The position numbers and the translations under genes were made by a program. The notes below the pieces were generated by a model. The model did no database searches, was not told where the DNA came from, and worked only from the letters and a program-made list of their open reading frames with translations. Of a DNA stretch of 64,000 nt, positions 57,743 through 64,000 are shown piece by piece (within the stretch, counting starts at the first letter, position 1; each line of letters begins with the position of its first letter). Where the stretch lies: NCBI GenBank assembly GCA_034435455.1, contig DAOTXL010000102.1, positions 57,866 through 121,865 on the forward strand. Reading direction: 5' to 3'. Source of the DNA: DAOTXL01 sp034435455. GTDB taxonomy: Bacteria; Chloroflexota; Anaerolineae; JAAYZQ01.

Positions 57743-58830
57743 ATGAATCCGCTACCCCGATATCCTATCCCCTGCCGCTGCACCGGCCGGTTGCCACCTG
57801 GCTGCTGTTGGGCCTGATCGCCGCCATGTTTGTCGTCGAGACGGTTGCCGGTGGCTCCACCCAGACCGACGTGCTGGTCCGCCTGGGGGCCAAAGTCACG
57901 GCGCTGATTGCGGCCGGCGAGTACTGGCGGCTGCTCACGGCCCTCTTTTTGCACATCGGACTGATCCACCTCTTCTTCAACGGCTATGCCCTGCTGGCCA
58001 TCGGCACCGAACTGGAACGCCTCCTCGGACCGGGGCGCTTTTGGGCGATCTATTTGCTGGCCGGGCTGTTTGGCAACCTGGCGAGCTATGCCTTTACGAT
58101 CAACCTGGCGGCGGGCGCGTCGGGGGCGATCTTTGGCCTGATCGGGGCGCTGGCGGTGTTTTTCACCCTCTACCGGCGGCAGTTGGGGGCCTGGGGGCGG
58201 GGGCGGCTGGCCAACATCCTCTTTCTCATCCTCCTCAACCTGTTCCTGGGCTTCACCCAGCCCGGCATAGATAACCTGGCCCACCTGGGCGGCCTGCTGA
58301 GCGGCATGGGCCTGGGCTGGGCGCTGGCCCCCCGCTACCGGGTGGACCCGTTTCGCCTGCGCGTGGTGGACCATAACCGCCTGGGGCGTTACTGGCCGGC
58401 CCTGGCCCTGGCGGTGGCGCTTTTGCTGGGTGGCACGGCCCTGGCAACGGCCGCCCGGCGCAACAGCCCCTACGGCCACCTGTGGCGCGGCCAACTGGCC
58501 ATCGAGCAGCAGGAATGGGGCCGGGCCGCTGCCGAACTGGAACAGGCCCTGACGAAAGACCCCGACCTGGCCGACGCCTCCCTCTATTTTCAACTGGGGC
58601 TGGCCCGCAACCACCTGGGACAACCCGACCTGGCCGCCCAGGCCTACGAATCGGCCCTGGCGCTGGAGCCCGACGATTCAGCCTCGCACTGGAACCTGGC
58701 CATCACCTGCATCGAGCTGGCCCGCTATGCCGACGCGCAGGCCCACCTGGAAGCATACCTGCAACTCAATCCCGACGAGGCCGCCCAAGTCCAGCCCTAC
58801 CTGGACGAGCTGAAACGCCTCATCCCCTGA
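57739..58830 (+). CDS. Rhomboid-family intramembrane protease with TPR tail
   Basis: 363-aa protein. Six or seven membrane spans with rhomboid motifs: WRLLTALFLHIGLIHLFFNGYAL (HxxxN), the catalytic Ser in GASGAIFGLIG and His in NLAHLGGLLSGMGLG. The C-terminal 120 residues form TPR units (GQLAIEQQEWGRAAAELEQAL, LGLARNHLGQPDLAAQAYESAL, IELARYADAQAHLEAYLQLNP) expected to lie in the cytoplasm and bind partners. GTG 57739 overlaps the gmk stop. Substrates not known. Confidence 0.92.
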   Translation: MNESATPISYPLPLHRPVATWLLLGLIAAMFVVETVAGGSTQTDVLVRLGAKVTALIAAGEYWRLLTALFLHIGLIHLFFNGYALLAIGTELERLLGPGRFWAIYLLAGLFGNLASYAFTINLAAGASGAIFGLIGALAVFFTLYRRQLGAWGRGRLANILFLILLNLFLGFTQPGIDNLAHLGGLLSGMGLGWALAPRYRVDPFRLRVVDHNRLGRYWPALALAVALLLGGTALATAARRNSPYGHLWRGQLAIEQQEWGRAAAELEQALTKDPDLADASLYFQLGLARNHLGQPDLAAQAYESALALEPDDSASHWNLAITCIELARYADAQAHLEAYLQLNPDEAAQVQPYLDELKRLIP

Positions 58831-58890
58831 TCCAGGCCGGAGCGGGGACAAAAGGGATCGGGCACAGTCGGTAAAACAGGGCCAGGGCTG

Positions 58891-58919
58891 TTGTGCCGCA
58901 GGGAGCCTGGTGCTATAAT
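58891..58919 (+). promoter_or_regulatory. Promoter of the Memo-like gene
   Basis: TTGTGC, 17-bp spacer, TATAAT. Confidence 0.65.
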
Positions 58920-58987
58920 AGGCTTGTGGTAGGTCAGAGGATCAAGGTGCAACGCACCTCTGAGCCTGTCCTGGGAGGAGGGATGGT

Positions 58988-59830
58988 ATGACAACGATTC
59001 GCCGCTCTGTCATCGCCGGGAGCTGGTATCCCGGCACCGAAAGGAGCCTGGCCCGCGCCGTGGACGACTATCTGGCCGGCGTGGACCAGCCGCTCATCGC
59101 CGGCGAACTGCTGGGCTTGATCAGCCCTCATGCCGGCTATGCCTATTCGGGCCAGACCGCCGCCTATGCCTATCGCCAGCTTCAGGGCCGCCAGGTGGAT
59201 ACGGTGGTGCTGATGGGCCCCAGCCACCGCGCCTGGGTGGGTGACTATGCGGTCAACACCGAGGACGCCTACGAGACCCCGCTGGGGCCGGTGCCCCTGG
59301 ACCAGGAGTTCATCGCCGTTCTGGCCAGACGGCTGCCGCTGCACCGCATCCAACACGACGCCGAACACTCGCTGGAGATCCAGTTGCCCTTCCTCCAGCG
59401 CCAACTGGTCAGCTTCCGCCTGGTGCCGATCCAGATGGGCACCGACGATCCGGCTGCGGCCCAGCGCCTGGCGGCAGCCCTGGCCGAGACCATCCGCGAG
59501 CGGTCCAGGGAGGGCAGCCACATCCTCCTTGTCGCCAGCTCGGACCTGCACCACATCGAGAATTACGACGAGGTGGTCCGCCGCGACCGGGCGGTGGTGG
59601 AAGCGATCGCCGCCTACGACCTGGAGGCGCTCACGGCGCTGCTGAGGTCGCCCCGCTGCTCCGTCTGTGGGCGGATGCCGATCCTGACCGCTCTGCACGC
59701 GGCAAAAGGGCTGGGCGCCGACGCGGTAAAGGTGCTGCACCACACCAACTCGGGCGATGTGACCGGCCAAAAGTGGCCCGGCCAGTACACCGTCGGCTAT
59801 ATGGCGGCAGCCATCTACAAATCCCGATGA
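58988..59830 (+). CDS. amrB: AmmeMemoRadiSam system protein B (Memo-like)
   Basis: 280-aa Memo-family protein. IRRSVIAGSWYP, LISPHAGYAYSG (metal His), VVLMGPSHRAWV, EHSLEIQLPFLQ, ASSDLHHIENYDE and the Cys motif RCSVCGRMPI match the family, related to extradiol dioxygenases and with iron or copper ligands. The radical SAM partner is at 14488-15522, far away on the other strand; the AmmeA partner is not in the window. Chemistry of the system is still unsettled. Own promoter; ATG 58988 has GGGAGGAGGG. Confidence 0.92.
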   Translation: MTTIRRSVIAGSWYPGTERSLARAVDDYLAGVDQPLIAGELLGLISPHAGYAYSGQTAAYAYRQLQGRQVDTVVLMGPSHRAWVGDYAVNTEDAYETPLGPVPLDQEFIAVLARRLPLHRIQHDAEHSLEIQLPFLQRQLVSFRLVPIQMGTDDPAAAQRLAAALAETIRERSREGSHILLVASSDLHHIENYDEVVRRDRAVVEAIAAYDLEALTALLRSPRCSVCGRMPILTALHAAKGLGADAVKVLHHTNSGDVTGQKWPGQYTVGYMAAAIYKSR

Positions 59831-59864
59831 CCCTGGGAACTCCTTGCCGCACCGCTCAGAGCCG

Positions 59865-59962
59865 CTCTGAAAAGGTGGTCACCCAGGCGAAGCTCACAAA
59901 GGAACACAAAGGAAATAGCTGAAAACCCTTGGCGTCCTTCGTGTCCTTGGTGGTTTTCAGAC
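59865..59962. repeat. About 95-bp dispersed element, copy 2
   Basis: Starts CTCTGAAAA and ends TTTTCAGAC; interior AAAGGAACACAAAGGAAATAG and CCTTCGTGTCCTTGG. Same layout as 37060-37151, between the Memo-like gene and priA. Confidence 0.75.
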
Positions 59963-60022
59963 AAGCTCTCAAGCCGGAGCCGGAGGCACAGGCAAGGCCG
60001 CCAGGCAGGCGGGGACAAGCCA

Positions 60023-62977
60023 GTGGCCATTCCACGGATGTATGCCGAGATCGTCGTCAACCGACCCACCCACCGCCGCCCACCGGCCGGAGCCGGGCCG
60101 CTGCAGGGCGATCGGTCGCGGTTGCAGGCCTACACCTACCGCCTGCCGGAGCGGTTGAGCAAAGCGGTGACGGTGGGCCACCTGGTCCAGGTGCCGTTCG
60201 GGACAGGCATGGCCCTGGGCGTCGTCGTCGCCCTGCGCGACACCCCGCCCCCCGACCTGCCGCCGCAGGTCGAGATCCGCGACGTGGCCGAACTGCTCGA
60301 CCCGCTGCCGGCCGTCACGCCGGTGCAGATCGAGCTGGCCCGGTGGATCGCCGACGAGTACCTGGCCCCCCTGAGCCAGGCGCTGCGGCTGATGCTGCCC
60401 CCCGGCCTGGAGGAGCAGACCGTTATCATCGCCGGTCGGACGGCCGCCACGCCCCCCGACGATCTGACGCCGGAAGAGTCGGCCGCCCTGCACCTGCTGC
60501 AAAGCCGGGGAGGACGGCTGCGGCTGAGCGCCCTCCTGAACCAGGTCCGCGCCGACGACCCGGAAGCGGTGATCCACGCCCTGGCCGACCGGGGCCTGGT
60601 GGAGATCCGCTACGCCCTGGTGCCACCCCAACCGGCCCCGCCCCGCGTCCAGTTCGTCCGCCTGCTGGCCGACGACGCGGCTATTGCCGCGGCCCTGCCG
60701 CGCCTGGGCCGGTCCTCCAAACAGGCCGACATCCTGCTCGCCCTGGCCCATCGTACCGCCGCGCCCCTCACCCTGCGCGAACTGTGCCAGACGGTCGGCT
60801 GCACCGAAGGCCCGGTGCGCGCCCTGGCCGGGCGGGGTTGGGTCGAGATCGCCCCCCGACAGACCCTGTTGCTGGCCCTGCCGACAGCCCGGTCGGCTGC
60901 CCTGGACCTTGCTTCTGACAGGGCAGCGGCCCTCACCACCCTGCTCGACCGGGGTGGCGTGGCGGAGGTGAACCGGTTTCTGGCCGAGACCGGCACCGCG
61001 CCGGCCACCATCGCCGCGCTGGAAAAGGAGGGCCTGGTCCACCGCACCGTCGAAGAGCCGGTCGTGCTGTTGGCCCTGCCCCCGGAGCAGGTCCTCGACC
61101 GGGTGATAGAACTGCGCGGCGCCCAGAAGCACCGCGCCGTGCTGGAGGCGCTGCGGGGGGCCGCCGGGCGGGTGTGGGTGGGCGGCATCTATGCCCAGAC
61201 CGGAGCCGACCTGAGCATCCTCCGCGCCCTGGCCGACCGGGGCCTGATCAGCCTCCACGCCGAGGAGTATGACCGGCCCGTTGTATCCGGCCCCGAAGCG
61301 CCGCCGCCCCTGACACCCGACCAGGAAGCCGTCTGGAGCCAGGTGGAACGGGGCCTGAAGGGGCAGGCCCTGCCCCACGGCCCCTTTGTCGCCCTCCTCC
61401 ACGGGGTGACCGGGTCGGGCAAGACCGAAATCTACCTGCGGGCGCTGGCGGCGGTGTTGGCCGCCGGACGGCGGGGGATCGTCCTGGTGCCGGAGATCAG
61501 CCTGACAGCCCAGACCGTGCGCCGCTTCGAGGCGCGTTTCCCAGGGCGTGTGGCCGTGCTGCACAGCCAGCTCAGCCTGGGCCAGCGCTATGCCGTGTGG
61601 GACCGGGTGCGGCGTGGCCAGGCCGATGTGGTCATCGGCCCCCGCTCGGCGCTGTTTGCCCCCCTCTCGCGGCTGGGGCTGGTCGTCCTGGATGAAGCCC
61701 ATGACAGCTCCTACAAGCAGGACGAGCCGATCCCCCTGCCCGCCTATCACGCCCGCGAGGTGGCCCTGACCCTGGGCCGGCTGACCGGTGCGGCGGTCCT
61801 CCTGGGCAGCGCCACCCCCGATCTGGAGAGCTATTACCGCGCCGGTCAGGGGGAATATCGCCTCCTGGAACTCCCCTATCGTGTCGGAGCGCCAGCAGCA
61901 AGCAGCAAGGGGCAAGGAGCGGATCGGCTCCCCGCCCCCTGCCTCCGGCAACCGCTGCCCCCTGTGCGGGTCGTGGACATGCGCCAGGAGCTACGGGCCG
62001 GCAACCGCAGCATCTTTAGCCGTGCCCTTCAGGAGGCGTTGCACAAGACGTTGGAGGCCGGCGAGCAGGCGATCCTCTTTCTCAACCGGCGGGGGGCGGC
62101 CACCTTTGTTCTGTGCCGCGATTGCGGCTACGTGGCCCGCTGCCCCCGCTGCGATCTGCCGTTCACCTATCACCACCTGGACCGGGAGGGGCTGGTATGC
62201 CACCACTGCAACCGCCGCCAGCCGGTCCCGACCCGATGCGCCGCCTGCGGTGGCCGGCGCATCCGCTACTTTGGCCTGGGCACCGAGCGGGTGGAGGAGA
62301 TGGTGCGCCAGCTCTACCCCGCGGCGCGCCTGCTGCGCTGGGACCGGGATACGGCCACCGGCCTGGACCATGAGCGTTTCCTGCAGGCGTTTGTGGAGCA
62401 TCGTGCCGACGTGCTGGTCGGCACGCAGATGATCGCTAAGGGGCTGGACCTGCCGCTGGTGACGCTGGTGGGGGTCATCTCGGCCGACACGGCCCTCCAC
62501 CTGCCCGATTTTCGCGCCGCCGAGCGCACCTTTCAACTCCTGACCCAGGTGGCCGGGCGGGCGGGGCGGGGCCGGCGGGGGGGACAGGTGATCATCCAGA
62601 CCTACAACCCGGAACACTATGCCATCCGGGCCGCAGCCGGCCACGACTATGCCGGCTTTTACCGGCAGGAACTGGCCTATCGCCGCCGGCTTGGCTACCC
62701 CCCTTTCAGCCGGCTGGTGGCCCTGCGCTTCAGCGACCCCAACCCCGTCCGCTGCCGCGCCGAAGCCGAGCGGCTGGGCCGCTGGCTGGCCGCCGAAGGC
62801 GACCGCCTGGGCCTGCCGGCCACCCTCATCGGCCCGGCCCCCTGCTTTTTCAGCTGCGTGGAGGGGCGTTTCCGCTGGCAGATCGTCCTCTGCGCCCCCG
62901 ATCCAAGGCCGCTGCTGCGCGACGTGGCCCTGCCCCACGGCTGGCAGGTGGACGTGGACCCGGTCAACCTGCTGTGA
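60023..62977 (+). CDS. priA: Primosomal replication-restart helicase PriA
   Basis: 984-aa superfamily 2 helicase that reloads the replisome at stalled forks. N-terminal 3'BD-type domain (TYRLPERLSKAVTVGHLVQVPFG), a winged-helix region, then Walker A LLHGVTGSGKTEIYLRAL, LVLDEAH box VVLDEAHDSSYKQDE, GSATPDLESY, the zinc site with eight Cys (CRDCGYVARCPRCDLPF...CHHCNRRQ...CAACGGRRI), and late motifs GTQMIAKGLDLP and QVAGRAGRG. GTG 60023; ATG 60038 is an alternative. It is longer than usual, partly through an insertion of about 25 residues near residue 630 with a hairpin-forming DNA (61909-61940). Confidence 0.95.
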   Translation: MAIPRMYAEIVVNRPTHRRPPAGAGPLQGDRSRLQAYTYRLPERLSKAVTVGHLVQVPFGTGMALGVVVALRDTPPPDLPPQVEIRDVAELLDPLPAVTPVQIELARWIADEYLAPLSQALRLMLPPGLEEQTVIIAGRTAATPPDDLTPEESAALHLLQSRGGRLRLSALLNQVRADDPEAVIHALADRGLVEIRYALVPPQPAPPRVQFVRLLADDAAIAAALPRLGRSSKQADILLALAHRTAAPLTLRELCQTVGCTEGPVRALAGRGWVEIAPRQTLLLALPTARSAALDLASDRAAALTTLLDRGGVAEVNRFLAETGTAPATIAALEKEGLVHRTVEEPVVLLALPPEQVLDRVIELRGAQKHRAVLEALRGAAGRVWVGGIYAQTGADLSILRALADRGLISLHAEEYDRPVVSGPEAPPPLTPDQEAVWSQVERGLKGQALPHGPFVALLHGVTGSGKTEIYLRALAAVLAAGRRGIVLVPEISLTAQTVRRFEARFPGRVAVLHSQLSLGQRYAVWDRVRRGQADVVIGPRSALFAPLSRLGLVVLDEAHDSSYKQDEPIPLPAYHAREVALTLGRLTGAAVLLGSATPDLESYYRAGQGEYRLLELPYRVGAPAASSKGQGADRLPAPCLRQPLPPVRVVDMRQELRAGNRSIFSRALQEALHKTLEAGEQAILFLNRRGAATFVLCRDCGYVARCPRCDLPFTYHHLDREGLVCHHCNRRQPVPTRCAACGGRRIRYFGLGTERVEEMVRQLYPAARLLRWDRDTATGLDHERFLQAFVEHRADVLVGTQMIAKGLDLPLVTLVGVISADTALHLPDFRAAERTFQLLTQVAGRAGRGRRGGQVIIQTYNPEHYAIRAAAGHDYAGFYRQELAYRRRLGYPPFSRLVALRFSDPNPVRCRAEAERLGRWLAAEGDRLGLPATLIGPAPCFFSCVEGRFRWQIVLCAPDPRPLLRDVALPHGWQVDVDPVNLL

Positions 62978-63773
62978 CTTGAGTCTTTACCAGCAGCGCA
63001 TACTGGTCCGGCCGCCTGTCGGCCAGGACATGGTTGCGAGGGGTGATCTGCTTGTCTCGCGCCAGGCCGATCTCTACCTCCACGCTGCCGACCTCCTCGC
63101 CCGTGGCCGAAGCCTGGAGGAGCACCTCGCCCGTGGGCGCGGCAATGGTGGACAGGCCGGTAAAGGTGAGGGCGCCCTCGCTGCCCACGCGGTTGGCGGT
63201 GACGACGTAGAAGCGGTTGATCAGGGCATGGACCGGCACCGCCCGCTGGGCCAGGCCGGGCAGCACCAGGTTGGCAGGGTGGGCTACGACCTCCGCCCCC
63301 TGGAGGGCCAGCACCCGCCAGGCTTCGGGGAAGAGCCAGTCAAAGCAGAGGAGCATCCCCAGCCGGCACGGCCCGATGTCGAATACCGGCAGCCCCTCGT
63401 CGCCCGGCTGGAAATAGTCCTTTTCGTTCAGGAACAGATGCAGCTTGCGATAACGGCCCATGTAGCCGTGCGGGCCGACCAGCACCGCCGTATTGTACAG
63501 GCGGTCACCGGCCCGCTCATTAAAGCCGGAGACCAGGTGAAAGCCATATCGCCGGCACAGGGCTTCCAGGTAGCGCAGAAAGACGCTGTCTCCGATCTCC
63601 TCGGCCGTCGCCCAGGCCTGCTCCGCCGAGGCAAAGTTGTAGCCCGAGTTGCACAACTCCGGCAAGACCAGCAGGTCGGCCCCGGCTGCCTGACCGACAA
63701 GCCGGTCGATCTGGCGCATCGTGGCCCCCACATCGCCCAGGGCCGGGGGGAATTGCACAAAGCCGATCTTCAC
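62964..63773 (-). CDS. Nitrilase-superfamily carbon-nitrogen hydrolase
   Basis: 269-aa amidohydrolase. The Glu-Lys-Cys triad is visible: LLVLPELCNSGYNF (Glu), YRKLHLFLNEKDYF (Lys) and LGMLLCFDWLFPEA (Cys). The context SGFNERAGDRLYNTAVLVGP resembles carbon-nitrogen hydrolases acting on N-carbamoyl amino acids or omega-amides. Substrate not predictable. ATG 63773 follows GAGAAGGTGAAG. Its 3' end overlaps the priA 3' end by 14 nt in convergent orientation. Confidence 0.88.
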   Translation of the reverse strand: MKIGFVQFPPALGDVGATMRQIDRLVGQAAGADLLVLPELCNSGYNFASAEQAWATAEEIGDSVFLRYLEALCRRYGFHLVSGFNERAGDRLYNTAVLVGPHGYMGRYRKLHLFLNEKDYFQPGDEGLPVFDIGPCRLGMLLCFDWLFPEAWRVLALQGAEVVAHPANLVLPGLAQRAVPVHALINRFYVVTANRVGSEGALTFTGLSTIAAPTGEVLLQASATGEEVGSVEVEIGLARDKQITPRNHVLADRRPDQYALLVKTQVTAG

Positions 63774-63878
63774 CTTCTCACCCCCCCCGGCCGGGTGACG
63801 GCGATCCAGCGCCGGACGAGGTCGATCTTGAAGCGGTACAGGCTACAGGCTCTCGTAGTCAATAGACATTATAGAGAT

Positions 63879-64000
63879 TTAGAAGCCAATGGCTTCGTAG
63901 TGCCATGGCCTAAAGTTCAATCTGAAGTTATGTAGGCCACAGCAAGTTTCCATAACCAAATCTCGAAATCCTTTCTTCCAACACCTGATCTTGTCCTTAA
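63879..64000 (-). mobile_element. 3' end of a transposase gene, cut by window edge
   Basis: The last 40 codons of a minus-strand ORF that enters from the right: DKIRCWKKGFRDLVMETC then GLHNFRLNFRPWHYEAIGF and TAA. The W-K-x-G-F-x-D-L-V-M-E-T/V-xx-LHNFR pattern is that of DDE transposase C-termini of IS5-like families. The region is clearly less GC-rich than the rest, as expected for a recent arrival. The IS family and ends cannot be fixed from this fragment. Confidence 0.65.

Noticed and set aside
62619..63935. Plus-strand open frame spanning the end of priA and the nitrilase gene
   Set aside because: Overlaps two well-supported genes in other frames and has no domain.
1..64000. CRISPR arrays
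   Set aside because: Repeats found are isolated palindromes or pairs; no regularly spaced direct repeats and no cas genes.

Overview
The window is about 64 kb of GC-rich bacterial chromosome. Roughly 50 protein genes are packed on both strands with short gaps and many 4-nt ATGA/GTGA overlaps. The gene content and style point to Chloroflexota, probably an Anaerolineae-type lineage: a DUF5317 protein, a MalT/BTAD giant regulator, Thr-Pro-rich linkers on glycosidase-like surface proteins, a CIRCE-controlled groESL, a YaaQ/DarA-type c-di-AMP receptor and a MurE without the DNPR motif. A TtuA/TtuB-type tRNA thiolation pair hints at a thermophilic or once-thermophilic host. This assignment is inference from gene content, not from a marker phylogeny. 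Many genes have a sigma70-type promoter close to TTGACN-17-TATAAT.

Layout. 1-3.3 kb (minus): DEDD exonuclease, PflX-like radical SAM protein and a dynamin-like GTPase cut by the window edge. 3.6-8.4 kb (plus): murE, a lactate-permease-family transporter, ttuB-like sulfur carrier, bacteriohemerythrin, ttuA-like tRNA thiolase. 8.5-11.4 kb (minus): exonuclease-DinG helicase. 11.5-13.25 kb (minus): a compact RiPP-like operon of a PqqD-family protein, a 54-codon precursor-like peptide, a frameshifted S26-peptidase-like gene and a nucleotidyltransferase. 13.4-14.5 kb (plus): DUF2270-DUF2179 protein. 14.5-17.5 kb (minus): glycogen debranching enzyme and the AmmeMemoRadiSam radical SAM protein. 17.7-24.8 kb (minus): MacA-like adaptor, ABC ATPase, FtsX permease, lipoprotein, TolB-like propeller protein and HtrA protease, which together look like an envelope export and quality-control module.

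25-29.4 kb (plus): a FAD oxidoreductase translationally coupled to a giant MalT/BTAD regulator. 29.6-33.3 kb: a small membrane protein, DUF5317 protein, 104-aa helical protein and PAS histidine kinase, facing a receiver-histidine kinase hybrid. 33.4-36.3 kb (minus): D-amino-acid aminotransferase, AlkZ-related protein, SpoIID-like protein. 36.5-43.8 kb: DUF4870 protein, UlaG-like hydrolase, two glycosidase-like surface proteins and a small anchored protein. 43.9-48.1 kb (plus): tRNA-Val(CAC), GAF histidine kinase, membrane protein, and glutamate dehydrogenase behind a structured, terminator-like leader. 48.3-55.3 kb (minus): M23 peptidase, rho with a long leader, groEL-groES with a perfect CIRCE, and a circularly permuted phosphoglycerate-mutase-like protein. 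55.5-63.8 kb: tmk, darA-like, fmdB-like, gmk, rhomboid-TPR, Memo-like protein, priA and a nitrilase-family amidohydrolase. The last 120 bases hold the 3' end of a transposase.

The most unusual items are the RiPP-like operon with its unannotated short precursor (11.5-13.25 kb), the permuted phosphoglycerate mutase (53.7-55.3 kb), the three-hairpin RNA ahead of glutamate dehydrogenase (46.69-46.77 kb), and several dispersed intergenic palindromes and repeats.
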